This document shows, piece by piece, positions 1 to 9,628 of a stretch of 64,000 nt of DNA. The translations under genes were made by a program, and so were the position numbers. The notes beneath the pieces were generated by a model. The model did no database searches and was not told where the DNA came from. It was given only the letters and a program-made list of their open reading frames with translations. Every line of letters starts with the position of its first letter. Within the stretch, counting starts at the first letter, position 1. Source of the stretch: an uncultured bacterium (GTDB lineage: Bacteria > Pseudomonadota > Gammaproteobacteria > Burkholderiales > Burkholderiaceae_C); assembly GCA_903928495.1 (NCBI GenBank), contig CAIYQZ010000078.1, forward strand, positions 1-64,000, given 5' to 3'.

Positions 1-122
1 ATACAGAAGACACACGGGGCTGGCGGGGTGCAATAGCGTCGGTAAGACACTGAATGCCCATGCTCGCTCCGTCAAAGACCTCGGCACCAGCTCCGCATCG
101 GCTGGTTATGGCCGGGTTTTGA

Positions 123-173
123 ATAAATCAGGTCGGACTACAGACAAGCAACAGAGGCCTATTTTTCTTCAAA
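123..173 (-). repeat. Decayed copy of dispersed YCCAGCGCTT-N17-AGCTAY repeat
   Basis: Read on the minus strand, TCTGTTGCTT is followed by 17 bases and ATTTAT. This is a degraded match to the element seen more cleanly at five other places in the window. The first spacer bases (TCTGTA) match the copies at 30193 and 57854. The repeat begins right at the fliE stop codon and lies just downstream of that gene. The remaining bases 1-122 show no gene I can support. Confidence 0.4.
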
Positions 174-540
174 CCTGCATGTTCATGATGTCTGAATACG
201 CCGCCACCATGCGGTTGCGCACGTTGAGCGCAGTCTGAAAACCGATCTGGGCTTTTTGCATGGCAACCATGGTTTCTTCCAGGCTGGCATCGGGCGTGCC
301 CATTTGCACTTTGTTTTGCAGGGCGGACGAGTGATTCTGGGCGGCGCTCACGGAGGTGAGCGCGTCTTTGAATGCGGTGGAAAAGCTGGGTTGTGTTTTG
401 TCCAGCTGCGGTACCTGCATGCCCTGCGTGCCCACCACTTTGGGCTGTGGGCTGGCGGCGGTGATGCCAGGGTTGAGCAGGCGCTGCGCTGCCAACTGGG
501 CCAGCGCCTGGCTTTGAAGTGAGTTGATGCGCATGTTCAT
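169..540 (-). CDS. fliE: Flagellar hook-basal body protein FliE
   Basis: This 123-residue protein is the expected size for FliE, the small MS-ring/rod junction protein that is exported early and seeds rod assembly. The C-terminal half carries the family pattern (TFATAFKDAL-like segment, then a helix ending in NVRNRMVAAYSDIMNMQV). I chose the ATG at 540 because GGAG sits 6-9 bases upstream and FliE proteins begin at this point; an ATG-started extension to 603 would add a Pro-rich stretch unlike the family. It is transcribed divergently from fliF, the usual betaproteobacterial arrangement. Confidence in identity is high. Confidence 0.95.
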   Translation of the reverse strand: MNMRINSLQSQALAQLAAQRLLNPGITAASPQPKVVGTQGMQVPQLDKTQPSFSTAFKDALTSVSAAQNHSSALQNKVQMGTPDASLEETMVAMQKAQIGFQTALNVRNRMVAAYSDIMNMQV

Positions 541-586
541 GGTTGGCTCCTGCCATGGGGGGGGTGACGTTGGGCAGTGATCGTAC

Positions 587-603
587 GGCGGGGGGGGTGC
601 CAA
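587..603 (-). promoter_or_regulatory. Weak sigma54-like sequence upstream of fliE
   Basis: On the minus strand TTGGCAC is followed by a C run and GCC, giving the GG-N10-GC spacing of sigma54 promoters. The -24 half is perfect but the -12 half (CCGC rather than TTGC) is poor, and the C run could create the spacing by chance. It lies 47-63 bases before the fliE start. Confidence 0.2.
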
Positions 604-719
604 CTTGAGTTGAATGAAGCGGGCAAAACAGGCGCTTTTCGCGCTTTAGCAATGGGCGGGGCTGCAGACAATGCATGGCATCAGGGGACTTGTCCTCGGC
701 CTATTGAAGCAACCACACC

Positions 720-2453
720 ATGAGCACCGCAGTCGCAGAAATTGATGTGCATCCCCCCCGAAGCCCGATGGCTGAGGGTTTTTCCCGCCTGAATGGCGGC
801 CAGAAAGCCCGCGTCCTGGCAGGCGTGGTGGCATTGCTGGCCATTGCCATTGCAGCCATCTTCATGGGTCGCCAGCCCGACTGGCGCGTGTTGTTTGCCA
901 ACGTGAACGACAAGGACGGTGGCGCCATCGTGGCGCAACTGGCCACCATGAACGTGCCATACAAATACACCGAAGGTGGCGGCGCCATCATGGTGCCGGC
1001 AGACAAGGTGCACGACACCCGTTTGCGCCTGGCCCAGCAAGGCTTGCCCAAAGGGTCAGTGGGTGGTTTTGACTCGATGGAAGCCAACCGCTTTGGCATG
1101 ACGCAGTTCCAGGAGCGCCTGACATTCCAGCGCGGCCTGGAGGGTGAGCTGACACGTTCCATCCAGTCCATTGCGGCCGTTCAGTCGGCGCGCATCCATT
1201 TGGCGCTGCCCAACCAGAATGGCTTTTTTCGCGAGCAGCAAAAGCCCTCTGCCTCGGTGCTGGTGACACTGCACCCTGGCCGCACGCTGGACAAAGCGCA
1301 GGTGGCTGGCATCGTGCACCTGGTGGCATCCAGCGTGCCAGAGCTGAACACCAAGGCGGTCAGCGTGGTGGATGACGCGGGCACCTTGCTGTCGAACCCG
1401 CCAGAAGGCCAGGCGCAGGGCATTGACACCCAGCAACTGCAATATGTGCAGCAAATCGAGCAGAACTACACCAAGCGCGTGATGGACATTCTGGAGCCCC
1501 TGCTGGGTCGCAACAACGTGCGTGCACAGGTCACGGCCGATGTGGACTTTTCCGTGCAGGAGCAAACCTCAGAAACCCATGCCCCCAACCAGGGCGGCGC
1601 CCCCAGCGCGGTGCGCAGCCAGCAAACAGTGGAGAACAACACCGACAGCAATGCGCTGGCTCCGGGTGTGCCAGGCGCGGTGTCCAACATACCGCCGGGC
1701 GCCCCTGCAGCACCCATCAACGGTCAGGCTGTGGCACCCACCGTCACTGGCCCCAACGGCACGGCAGGCAGCAGCAGCAACACCAATATGCGGCGCGAGT
1801 CGGTGGTGAACTACGAAGTCGACAAAACCGTGCGCGTGGTGCGCGGTGCCACCGGCAACATCAAGCGGCTGACCGCTGCGGTGGTCATCAACCACCGCAT
1901 GGTGATGGACCCCAAAACCGGTAAAGAGACCGCCCAGCCGGTGCCGCAGGAACAGATCGACCAGATGAACGCGCTGGTGCGCGAGGCCATTGGCTTCAAC
2001 AAAGACCGCGGCGACTCGGTCAACCTGATGAACGCGCCGTTCAATGTGGCCAAGGTCGAAACGGTTGAAGTGCCTCTGTGGCAACAGCCCGACAACATTG
2101 AGCTGGCCCGCAGCTTTGCCTGGCCCATTGCCATGGTGGTGTTGGGGTTGGTGGTGCTGCTAGGATTCGTGCGCCCCAGCCTGAAAATGATGCGTCCCCC
2201 GTCGCCTGAAGAGGCCGCAGCGCAAGCGGCAGCAACAGCGGCGGCACGCGGAGAGGGCACGCAGCTCGAAGCCCTGGTGGATGGCAGCCCCGAGCGTCCG
2301 GGCCTGTTGCCAGGTTTGGCAGCACCCGACACGCCGCATGCCCCCACCGAGTACGAGTTGCAACTCGAAGACGCGAAACGCCTGGCCAAGGAAAACCCCG
2401 TGGCCGTGGCCAACATCGTCAAAGGCTGGGTCAACGGTGAGGCACCCGCCTGA
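720..2453 (+). CDS. fliF: Flagellar MS-ring protein FliF
   Basis: This 577-residue protein forms the MS ring in the inner membrane, on which the switch and export gate assemble. It has an N-terminal membrane helix (about residues 28-48, AGVVALLAIAIAAIFMG), the YscJ/FliF ring-building domains in the periplasm, an Ala/Asn/Pro-rich insert around 290-350, a second membrane helix near 460-475 (MVVLGLVVLLGFV), and a cytoplasmic acidic tail that in the family binds FliG. It is slightly longer than typical FliF because of the low-complexity insert. It heads the fliFGHIJK run and is followed 23 bases later by fliG. Confidence 0.97.
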   Translation: MSTAVAEIDVHPPRSPMAEGFSRLNGGQKARVLAGVVALLAIAIAAIFMGRQPDWRVLFANVNDKDGGAIVAQLATMNVPYKYTEGGGAIMVPADKVHDTRLRLAQQGLPKGSVGGFDSMEANRFGMTQFQERLTFQRGLEGELTRSIQSIAAVQSARIHLALPNQNGFFREQQKPSASVLVTLHPGRTLDKAQVAGIVHLVASSVPELNTKAVSVVDDAGTLLSNPPEGQAQGIDTQQLQYVQQIEQNYTKRVMDILEPLLGRNNVRAQVTADVDFSVQEQTSETHAPNQGGAPSAVRSQQTVENNTDSNALAPGVPGAVSNIPPGAPAAPINGQAVAPTVTGPNGTAGSSSNTNMRRESVVNYEVDKTVRVVRGATGNIKRLTAAVVINHRMVMDPKTGKETAQPVPQEQIDQMNALVREAIGFNKDRGDSVNLMNAPFNVAKVETVEVPLWQQPDNIELARSFAWPIAMVVLGLVVLLGFVRPSLKMMRPPSPEEAAAQAAATAAARGEGTQLEALVDGSPERPGLLPGLAAPDTPHAPTEYELQLEDAKRLAKENPVAVANIVKGWVNGEAPA

Positions 2454-2476
2454 CCGCCCGACCAGAGGAACACACC

Positions 2477-3472
2477 ATGGAAGACGATGGCGTTCAAGAC
2501 GCAGCCATTTTTTTGATGTCGCTGGGCGAGGAAGAAGCCGCCGAGGTGTTCAAACACCTGTCGCCCAAAGAAGTTCAAAAGCTGGGTGAGACCATTGCCC
2601 GCACACGCGGCATCACCCACGAAAAAGTGGAACAGGTGTTGCAAAAGTTCACCGGCGAGGCCAAGTCACAAAGCCTGCTGGTGACCGATACCGACAACTA
2701 TGTGCGCGCGGTGCTGAAACGCGCCTTGGGTGACGACAAAGCCGGGTTGCTGATTGACCGCATTTTGCAAGGCGGCGACGTATCGGGCATTGAAAGCCTG
2801 AAATGGATGGACGCACTGTCGGTGGCCGAGTTGCTGCGCAACGAGCACCCACAGATTCTGGCTGCCATCCTGGTGCACCTGGACTTTGACCAGATTGCCG
2901 GTGTGCTGAAAAACTTTACCGAGCGCACGCGCAATGAAGTGATGCTGCGCATTGCCACGCTGGAGGGGATACAGCCCATGGCGTTGAAAGACCTGAACGA
3001 AGTGCTTTACAAAGTACTGGCCGGTGGCGACAAGATCCGCAAGACATCGCTGGGTGGCGTGAAGACGGCAGCCGAGATCATCAACCTGATGGGCAGCGCG
3101 GTCGAGACGGGTGTGATCGAGTCCATTCGCGAGCACGACCCGGACCTGGCCCAGAAGATCATGGACAAGATGTTCACCTTCGAAGACTTGCTCAAGCTCG
3201 ACGACAAGTCCATCCAGATGGTGCTCAAGGAAGTGGCGTCCGAGACGCTGGTCATTTCGCTCAAGGGTGCATCGCAGGAGCTGCGCGAGAAGGTGCTGTC
3301 CAACATGTCGTCGCGGGCCGCAGAAAGCATGCGAGAAGACCTGGAGTCGCGTGGGCCGGTGCGGCTGTCGGAAGTGGAAGCGCAGCAGAAAGAAATCCTG
3401 AAAGTGGTGCGCCGCCTGACCGACGAAGGCCAGATCGTGATGGGCGGAGGCGGAGATGACGCATTCGTCTAA
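2477..3472 (+). CDS. fliG: Flagellar motor switch protein FliG
   Basis: This 331-residue protein has the normal FliG length. It couples the MS ring to the stator and is the torque-generating switch component. The middle domain carries the NEHPQILAAIL segment (EHPQ motif) and the C-terminal domain has the charged helix region MFTFEDLLKLDDKSIQ, where motor-stator contacts are made. Start at 2477 is supported by AGAGGAA upstream. The 3' end overlaps fliH by 17 bases, which suggests translational coupling. Confidence 0.97.
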   Translation: MEDDGVQDAAIFLMSLGEEEAAEVFKHLSPKEVQKLGETIARTRGITHEKVEQVLQKFTGEAKSQSLLVTDTDNYVRAVLKRALGDDKAGLLIDRILQGGDVSGIESLKWMDALSVAELLRNEHPQILAAILVHLDFDQIAGVLKNFTERTRNEVMLRIATLEGIQPMALKDLNEVLYKVLAGGDKIRKTSLGGVKTAAEIINLMGSAVETGVIESIREHDPDLAQKIMDKMFTFEDLLKLDDKSIQMVLKEVASETLVISLKGASQELREKVLSNMSSRAAESMREDLESRGPVRLSEVEAQQKEILKVVRRLTDEGQIVMGGGGDDAFV

Positions 3473-4175
3473 GCCCTCCTCGTACCCCTATGCACGCTTC
3501 ATTCCGCATGAAGAAATAGTGGAGGCGACCAGCTGGCGGTTTGACAATGTCGATGGCTCCCCACACCAGGAAGATCTGGAAGCCGAAGCAGCAAAAGGCC
3601 CGTCACCCGAGGCCATTGCAGCCGACATGGAGGCCCTGCGCCGCCAGTCGCTGGAAGAAGGGTTTGCACAGGGGCACGCTGTAGGCTGCGAAGAAACCCG
3701 GGCCGAATTGGAAGTGCCCCAGCGCCAGGCCACTGCCGATGCAGTGCGCCGGTTTGATGCCGCACTGGCCACCATGCAACAGCAACTGGCGCAGGCCCAA
3801 GTGGAAATGGGCAATGCCGTGCTGGAGATGGCAGTGGAATTGGCCCGCCAGGTGGTGCGGCGCGAACTGAGCATCGACCCCAAAGCCATTGAGCCTGTGG
3901 TGAAAGAGGCGCTGGAGGCATTGGTGAGCGACACGTTGCCTGTGACCGTGCGCCTGAACCCCGACGACTTTGCAGCGCTGGAATCCGGTTGGGCCCATCA
4001 GCCCGACCCGGGGGCACCGCGTTTTGTACCGGACGCCAGCATCACTCCCGGTGGTTGCCGGGTGGAAGCGCCCGGCACCGGCGTGGATGCCACGCTGGAA
4101 AAGCGCTGGCAGCGCGCCGTCGCCAACCTGGGCCTGAGCAGCACATGGGAGCCCGCGCATGACCCGGCCGACTGA
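3456..4175 (+). CDS. fliH: Flagellar assembly protein FliH
   Basis: This 239-residue protein is a FliH-type regulator and stator of the export ATPase FliI. It shows the [11 protein letters not shown]-terminus typical of FliH, a long helical Ala/Gln-rich centre (about 60-130, predicted coiled coil) and the C-terminal region with [14 protein letters not shown] that resembles V-ATPase subunit E. It overlaps fliG by 17 bases and fliI by 17 bases. GGAGGCGGAG directly before the ATG supports the start. Confidence 0.93.
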   Translation: MTHSSKPSSYPYARFIPHEEIVEATSWRFDNVDGSPHQEDLEAEAAKGPSPEAIAADMEALRRQSLEEGFAQGHAVGCEETRAELEVPQRQATADAVRRFDAALATMQQQLAQAQVEMGNAVLEMAVELARQVVRRELSIDPKAIEPVVKEALEALVSDTLPVTVRLNPDDFAALESGWAHQPDPGAPRFVPDASITPGGCRVEAPGTGVDATLEKRWQRAVANLGLSSTWEPAHDPAD

Positions 4176-5568
4176 CCCGGGCAGCCAATGGAGCGCCTTC
4201 CTGGCGGAAGCATGCCAGCGCACCAACTTGCCTGCGCCGCTTGAAGTGCGGGGGCAACTCACGCGGCTGGCGGGGTTGGTGCTGGAGGCCTCGGGCATCC
4301 GCGCACCGGTGGGGGCGCAATGCCTGATTGATGCCGGTGGTGGCGAGCAGGTGCTGGCCGAAATTGTGGGGTTCTCGGGCAACCGCGCCTACCTCATGCC
4401 TGCGGGCGACGTGCATGGCCTGACGGCCGGGGCCAGTGTCACCCCCGTGGCGCCCTACCGCCCCGTGCCACGCCTGGGGCAACCGGGCAAGCCGGTCAAC
4501 CCGCATGACAAAGGTGTGCTGCGCCTGCCCTTGGGCCCCGGGCTGCTGGGTCGCGTGGTCGACGCACACGGAAAACCCATGGACGGCCTGGGCCCGCTCA
4601 CGGGTGTGGACGCCGAGCCCATGGACCGGCAACCACTCAACGCCATGGAACGCGAACCCATACGGGTGCCGCTTGACACCGGCATACGCTGTATCAACAG
4701 CCTGCTGACGGTGGGCCGTGGCCAGCGCATCGGCCTGTTTGCAGGCTCTGGCGTGGGCAAAAGCGTGCTGCTGGGCATGATGGCGCGCTACACGCAGGCC
4801 GACGTGATCGTGGTGGGCCTGATCGGTGAACGGGGCCGGGAGGTCAAAGAGTTCATTGAAGACATTCTGGGCGACGAAGGCCGCAAACGCTCGGTGGTGG
4901 TGGCCGCGCCAGCCGACGCCCCACCGCTGGTGCGCATGCAAGGCGCCGCCTACGCCACAGCCGTGGCCGAACAGTTCCGCGACCGAGGCCAACACGTGTT
5001 GTTGCTGATGGACTCACTCACACGCTATGCCATGGCGCAGCGGGAAATTGCACTGGCCATCGGCGAGCCCCCGGCCACCAAGGGCTACCCGCCCTCGTGT
5101 TTTGCCAAACTGCCAGGCTTGGTGGAACGCAGTGGCAACGGCCTCAATGGTGTGGGCTCTATCACGGCGTTCTACACCGTGCTGTCTGAAGGCGATGACC
5201 AGCAAGACCCGATTGCCGATGCGGCCCGCGCCATCCTGGACGGTCACATCGTCCTGTCGCGCAGCCTGGCCGAGTCGGGCCACTACCCGGCCATTGACGT
5301 GGAGCAATCGGCGTCTCGGGTGATGCACAACGTGGTCACACCCATGCATTGGGATTTGTCTCGCCGGTTTAAAGCCCTTTATTCAAGGTATCAAAAAACG
5401 CGTGACCTGATACAACTGGGCGTGTACGTGGCGGGGAGCGACGCAGAGACCGACAAGGCCATTGCGCTGTTCCCCGCACTGCAAACCTTCCTGGAGCAAG
5501 AAATGCAAGAAGCTGCCCCGTTGAGCGGTTGCGTGGTGCAAATGAGAAGCCTGCTCAATGGCCGTTGA
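4159..5568 (+). CDS. fliI: Flagellum-specific ATPase FliI
   Basis: This 469-residue protein is the hexameric ATPase that energises and unloads chaperone-substrate complexes at the flagellar type III gate. Walker A (AGSGVGKS, about 195-202) and a Walker B region ([20 protein letters not shown]) are intact, as is the catalytic-glutamate segment [13 protein letters not shown]. It belongs to the F1-beta-like ATPases. The length is normal. It overlaps both neighbours, as expected in the fliHIJ run. Confidence 0.97.
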   Translation: MTRPTDPGSQWSAFLAEACQRTNLPAPLEVRGQLTRLAGLVLEASGIRAPVGAQCLIDAGGGEQVLAEIVGFSGNRAYLMPAGDVHGLTAGASVTPVAPYRPVPRLGQPGKPVNPHDKGVLRLPLGPGLLGRVVDAHGKPMDGLGPLTGVDAEPMDRQPLNAMEREPIRVPLDTGIRCINSLLTVGRGQRIGLFAGSGVGKSVLLGMMARYTQADVIVVGLIGERGREVKEFIEDILGDEGRKRSVVVAAPADAPPLVRMQGAAYATAVAEQFRDRGQHVLLLMDSLTRYAMAQREIALAIGEPPATKGYPPSCFAKLPGLVERSGNGLNGVGSITAFYTVLSEGDDQQDPIADAARAILDGHIVLSRSLAESGHYPAIDVEQSASRVMHNVVTPMHWDLSRRFKALYSRYQKTRDLIQLGVYVAGSDAETDKAIALFPALQTFLEQEMQEAAPLSGCVVQMRSLLNGR

Positions 5569-6028
5569 CCTCAAAAGCCTGCGCACCGTGATCGACACGG
5601 CCACCACCCGGCGCGACAACGCCGGCGCGGCCCTGGCGTTTGCGCGTCAACAACTGGCGCAGGGACAGGCACAACTGAAGCAACTGGCCGACTACGTTGA
5701 CGAGGGCCAGGGCAAATGGACGCATCGGGCCGCCCAGGGCGTCACGGTGGTGCTGATGCAGCACCAACGGCAGTTCATGGACAAGATTCAGGCGGCGATC
5801 GACTTCCAGCACAACGTGCTGACACAGAGACAGGCCCAGGTTGACCGTGCGCTGCAGGCATTGCAAGCGGCTGAAATCGCCCTCGCAAAAGTTAAAAAAG
5901 TAGAGCAAATAACCCTTGCTGAAAAAGCGCTGAAGGCCAACAAGGCTGAGCAAAAGCTGAATGATGAGATGGCCATGTCCATGTTGGCCTATCAGCGCCG
6001 TGAGACCCACACCGAGACCCGAACATGA
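5558..6028 (+). CDS. fliJ: Flagellar export protein FliJ
   Basis: This 156-residue protein has the small, highly charged, almost entirely helical composition of FliJ, the gamma-like coiled-coil stalk of the FliHI export ATPase. It overlaps fliI by 11 bases and fliK by 4 bases (ATGA). Codons for about residues 112-125 are AT-rich (GTT, AAA, GTA, ATA, CTT, GCT), unlike the rest of the gene; that stretch contains a partial copy of the dispersed repeat (see 5902-5933). Family identity rests mostly on size, composition and position. Confidence 0.88.
   Translation: MAVDLKSLRTVIDTATTRRDNAGAALAFARQQLAQGQAQLKQLADYVDEGQGKWTHRAAQGVTVVLMQHQRQFMDKIQAAIDFQHNVLTQRQAQVDRALQALQAAEIALAKVKKVEQITLAEKALKANKAEQKLNDEMAMSMLAYQRRETHTETRT
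5902..5933 (-). repeat. Probable dispersed-repeat copy inside fliJ
   Basis: On the minus strand TCAGCGCTT is followed by 17 bases and TGCTCTAC, then a T run. This matches the YCCAGCGCTT-N17-AGCTAY element with one mismatch in the first half and a slipped second half. It coincides with AT-rich, atypical codons in fliJ, consistent with an in-frame insertion that the coiled coil tolerated. Confidence 0.4.
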
Positions 6029-7440
6029 CCACCACCTCCGTCGCCCCCACCACCACCGAGCGCCCCGCCATGGGCAGGCCCGGCGCAGCCAAGCCCGCCG
6101 GGCAACCGGGTACTGTGCCCGGTCAGTTCGCTGCTCTGATGTTGCAAGCCGACGAAGAGGCACTTGCGCCTGACGCAAGTGGCACCGACACAGCCGAATT
6201 GACCGCATCGGAAACGAAGGACACAGAGGCTGAAGCAACCTCCACCGACGCACCCCGTGCCGACACCGCTCAACTTGCCCTGCAAGCGCTGCTGGACTGG
6301 CGCAGCCTGGGCGCGGGGAAGGCGACAGAGTCATCTGGGCCCGGTGCACCGGAAACGCCCAAAGCCCTTTTGGTGGCAGCAAGCGCACAGCAGGCCAAAC
6401 CAACCGCCGATACAGTGCAGCAAGGGCCTTTGGCACTGCAAACCAAGTTGCCATCAGGCAAATCCAGCGAGGGGGCTGTGACGCTGCCACCTGGGATAAC
6501 GGCTGGCACGCCGGGTGATGCAGACAAACTCGCTGCCAGCAAGCAGGAGCCCGATGCTGCGCCCAACCTGACAACGACAGGGCCAACGCCACCCTCCTCT
6601 GCTCTGCCAACGCCCATGACGGATGTCAGTGCTGCGGTGCAAACAATCGGCAAAGGCAAACTGAACCCGGTGAACAAGGCGTTGGCAAGCAGCAATGCCC
6701 GCCCTGCCGGAGCCGCAACCGGCGAGGCCGCATTGACGGCCACGGCGGCTGGCAACCCAAAACCACCCGAGCCGACAGAGCACATTCGCTCCACGGTGGC
6801 ACTGGCCAATCGCGGTTCAGAGCTGGACAACAGCAGCGAAGCCCGTGCCCCCGAGCGCTCAGAGACGTTGGAGCCCCTGGCCGTCGGCGCCCGCACCGGC
6901 AACGGTTCGCCCACAGGTGACGGTACCCAACAAGCCATGACGGCCGAAGCGGGCGGCCCATCGGCACCCACAGGCCCGGACGCTGCTGGCGCGCCTGAAT
7001 CGCTCTCGAACATGTTCCAGTCCCAGATGGACGAGGTGGGCTCGCAAATCAGTTATTGGTCTGCACAAGGCGCACAACGCGCCAGCTTCACAGTAGGGTC
7101 TGCGCAAGACATGCTGGTAGAAGTAACCCTTTCGTTTGCCGACGGCGCGTTGGACGTGACCTTTGAAACTGAAGAGGAAGGTGTGCGCGAGCTGCTGGAG
7201 AACCAGGCGCACGAGGCGTTGCAGCAATTGATGGATGCCCAAGGCATCGTGTTGGGCGGCGTTTCGGTGGGAGGTGGCCGCTCGCAGGCCCAGCGCGACT
7301 CGGGCAATGAGTCCACGACAGTGGACATGGTCGAGCGCGGACGGAACCGCAAGCCAGCGGCCGCGTCCGACGCCACGCCACCTGCTGCGCGCCGAACACC
7401 AGAGATCTTGACCGCGACTAAACTCGATTTGTATGCCTGA
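6025..7440 (+). CDS. fliK: Flagellar hook-length control protein FliK
   Basis: This 471-residue protein is low-complexity (Ala, Thr, Pro, Gly) over its first 330 residues and has a folded C-terminal domain (about 340-430) with the Flg_hook pattern: VEVTLSFADGALDVTFETE followed by LLENQAHEALQQLMDAQGI. FliK is the secreted molecular ruler that switches the export gate from hook to filament substrates. The start overlaps the fliJ stop (ATGA). It ends the first flagellar transcription block; the next gene is 144 bases away. Confidence 0.93.
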   Translation: MTTTSVAPTTTERPAMGRPGAAKPAGQPGTVPGQFAALMLQADEEALAPDASGTDTAELTASETKDTEAEATSTDAPRADTAQLALQALLDWRSLGAGKATESSGPGAPETPKALLVAASAQQAKPTADTVQQGPLALQTKLPSGKSSEGAVTLPPGITAGTPGDADKLAASKQEPDAAPNLTTTGPTPPSSALPTPMTDVSAAVQTIGKGKLNPVNKALASSNARPAGAATGEAALTATAAGNPKPPEPTEHIRSTVALANRGSELDNSSEARAPERSETLEPLAVGARTGNGSPTGDGTQQAMTAEAGGPSAPTGPDAAGAPESLSNMFQSQMDEVGSQISYWSAQGAQRASFTVGSAQDMLVEVTLSFADGALDVTFETEEEGVRELLENQAHEALQQLMDAQGIVLGGVSVGGGRSQAQRDSGNESTTVDMVERGRNRKPAAASDATPPAARRTPEILTATKLDLYA

Positions 7441-7584
7441 GCCGCTCGGGAACCGTGATTCAGGACCGATTCACCCCTTTCATTCACGGTTAGTGATGGG
7501 CTGTCCGGCCAATAATCACCCTGCACTGTCAGATACCATGGCGCGACCCGTTCGGTCGTGCTGTGGCCAATAAGGAAGATCACC

Positions 7585-8187
7585 ATGTCCGCCAAACCTG
7601 CCGCCGAGGGTGCAGAAGCCGCTGAAAAGCCCAAAAGCAAGAAAATGCTGATCATCATCATTGCCGCCGTGGTCGTGCTGGCACTGGTGGGTGGGGGTGC
7701 GGCTTTTTTCCTGATGAAGAAAAAGCCAGCCGAAGGTGAAGAGGGAGCCGACGCAGAACACGCCGAGAAGAAGCCAGCCATGGTCCGCAAAGCGCCCGAC
7801 CCCAAGGCACCGCCAACCTTCATGCCCATTGAAAACATGGTGGTGAACCTCGCCGACCCTGGCGGTGGCCGTTTCGCGCAGGTGGGCATCACGCTCAAAC
7901 TCGAAGACGCCAAAACCGCAGACAACGTCAAACTGTACATGCCGGCCATCCGCAACGGCATCCTGCTGGAGATATCCAAGCGCACTGCAGACGAACTTCT
8001 GGGTGTCGAGGGCAAAGAAAAACTGACCAAAGCCATCATCCGCGAGGTATCTGGCCAGCTGGGCTTTGAGGTGGATGACGAGGAAGAAGAACCGGTAGAC
8101 ACCGCCAAAGCACCCAAGAAAAAGAAGAAGGCGCCCGCCTACACCCCCGTGGAAGCTGTGCTTTTTTCGAGTTTCATCGTCCAGTGA
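7585..8187 (+). CDS. fliL: Flagellar basal body-associated protein FliL
   Basis: This 200-residue inner-membrane protein has one N-terminal membrane helix (about 20-42, KMLIIIIAAVVVLALVGGGAAFFL), then a Lys/Glu-rich linker and a stomatin-like periplasmic domain with the FliL pattern ENMVVNLADPGGGRFAQVGITL. FliL surrounds and stabilises stator units. A Lys-rich insert near 170-185 is a local elaboration. I chose ATG 7585, preceded by AAGGAAG, over an in-frame GTG at 7558. It begins the fliLMNOPQR block. Confidence 0.94.
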   Translation: MSAKPAAEGAEAAEKPKSKKMLIIIIAAVVVLALVGGGAAFFLMKKKPAEGEEGADAEHAEKKPAMVRKAPDPKAPPTFMPIENMVVNLADPGGGRFAQVGITLKLEDAKTADNVKLYMPAIRNGILLEISKRTADELLGVEGKEKLTKAIIREVSGQLGFEVDDEEEEPVDTAKAPKKKKKAPAYTPVEAVLFSSFIVQ

Positions 8188-8205
8188 CACCTGGGAGAGC
8201 GCACC

Positions 8206-9210
8206 ATGAGTGACTCTTATCTGTCGCAAGAGGAAATTGACGCCCTGCTGGAAGGCGTCACGGGCGAAAGCCAGAAGCTCACCAAGGAAGACGAGCCGTC
8301 GGATGGGGTCCGCACCTACAACCTGTCGAGCCAGGAACGCATTGTCCGTGGGCGCATGCCCACGATGGAAATCGTCAATGAGCGGTTTGCGCGCAACCTG
8401 CGGGTGGGCTTGTTCAACTTCATCCGCCGCAGCCCAGAGGTGTCTGTGGGCTCCGTAGCGGTACAAAAGTACAGCGCCTTCCTGCGTGAATTGGTGGTAC
8501 CCACCAATTTCAACATCATGGCCGTGCGCCCGTTGCGCGGCAATGGGCTGGTGGTGTGCGAGCCAACCCTTCTGTTTGGCGTCATTGACAGCTTGTTTGG
8601 CGGCTCTGGCAAGTTTCACACCCGGATCGAAGGTCGGGATTTTTCCCCCACCGAGCAGCGGGTGATCAACCGTCTGGTTGACGTGGTGGCAGAGGAATAT
8701 GCCAAAGCCTGGAAGGGCGTGTATCCATTGGAGCTGGTGTACCAGCGCTCCGAGATGCAGCCCCAGTTCGCCACCATCGCCACACCCAGTGAAATTGTGG
8801 TGTCCACCAGCTTCACGCTGGAAATTGGCGACCTGACCGGCTCGTTGCACATTTGCATCCCGTACTCCACGCTGGAGCCCATCCGCGACGTGTTGTATTC
8901 CTCGGTTCAAGGGGATGCGATCGAAGTGGATCGGCGCTGGGTGAAGGTGCTGGGCCACGAAATCCAGGCAGCCGAGGTCAGCCTGGTGGCTGAGCTGGCG
9001 AAAGCCGACGCCACGGTAGAACAGTTGCTGGCGATGAAGGTGGGCGACTTCATCGAACTGGAGCGCCAGTCCATCATCGAGGCCAAGGTGGATGGCGTGC
9101 CAATATTTGAATGCCAGTACGGCACACACAAAGGCAAGTACGCCTTAAAAATAGAACGCAGCCTGCGTTCTGCGACACAGAGCTGGATTGGAGATAGCTA
9201 TGACCACTGA
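8206..9210 (+). CDS. fliM: Flagellar motor switch protein FliM
   Basis: This 334-residue protein has the conserved N-terminal CheY-P binding peptide (LSQEEIDALLEG), the CheC-like middle domain and a C-terminal SpoA/FliN-like domain. It is the C-ring subunit that receives phospho-CheY and flips rotation direction. The length is normal. It overlaps fliN by 11 bases. Confidence 0.97.
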   Translation: MSDSYLSQEEIDALLEGVTGESQKLTKEDEPSDGVRTYNLSSQERIVRGRMPTMEIVNERFARNLRVGLFNFIRRSPEVSVGSVAVQKYSAFLRELVVPTNFNIMAVRPLRGNGLVVCEPTLLFGVIDSLFGGSGKFHTRIEGRDFSPTEQRVINRLVDVVAEEYAKAWKGVYPLELVYQRSEMQPQFATIATPSEIVVSTSFTLEIGDLTGSLHICIPYSTLEPIRDVLYSSVQGDAIEVDRRWVKVLGHEIQAAEVSLVAELAKADATVEQLLAMKVGDFIELERQSIIEAKVDGVPIFECQYGTHKGKYALKIERSLRSATQSWIGDSYDH

Positions 9211-9628
9211 CACCCCCATGGACCCCAGCGCTGAAGACTCCATGGCCGATGACTGGGCCCAGGCGCTGGAAGAACAGAGCCACAAGGACGCCGCCAGCAA
9301 CGGTGCCCCGGCATTCGATGCGGCCAGCGATGCGTTTGCACCCCTGAACAAAGGGGGCAACACCAACGACATCAACATGGTGCTGGACATACCTGTCCAG
9401 TTGTCTGTGGAGCTGGGACGGACCAAAGTACCGATCAAGTACATCCTGCAACTGGGTCAAGGTTCGGTGGTGGAGCTCGATGCATTGGCTGGTGAACCGA
9501 TGGACGTGCTGGTCAACGGCTACCTGATTGCGCAGGGCGAGGTGGTGGTGGTGAACGACAAGTTCGGTATTCGCTTGACCGACATCGTCACACCGTCCGA
9601 ACGTTTGCGCCGCCTGAGCAAGGGCTGA
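9200..9628 (+). CDS. fliN: Flagellar motor switch protein FliN
   Basis: This 142-residue protein has a variable acidic N-terminus and the SpoA domain at about 60-140 (VLDIPVQLSVELGRTKVPI, then LDALAGEPMDVLVNGYLIAQGEVVVVNDKFGIRL). FliN forms the lower C-ring and docks FliH. I chose ATG 9200 with GGAGATA before it; an upstream in-frame TTG at 9188 is less likely. It overlaps fliM and touches fliO (TGATGA). Confidence 0.96.
   Translation: MTTDTPMDPSAEDSMADDWAQALEEQSHKDAASNGAPAFDAASDAFAPLNKGGNTNDINMVLDIPVQLSVELGRTKVPIKYILQLGQGSVVELDALAGEPMDVLVNGYLIAQGEVVVVNDKFGIRLTDIVTPSERLRRLSKG

Noticed and set aside
1-122. Possible partial gene at the left edge
   Set aside because: No frame shows a recognisable protein end, and stops interrupt the plausible ones.
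587-603. Sigma54 promoter as the main driver of fliE
   Set aside because: Only the -24 half is convincing; the -12 half is part of a C run. Kept only as a low-confidence site.
128-676. Long minus-strand frame overlapping fliE
   Set aside because: It is a frame-shadow of fliE and its upstream region, with His/Arg/Pro-rich nonsense composition.
5365-5405. AT-rich stretch in fliI resembling the repeat
   Set aside because: The encoded residues ([16 protein letters not shown]) fit the FliI family and no core half-site is present, so it is only local codon choice.
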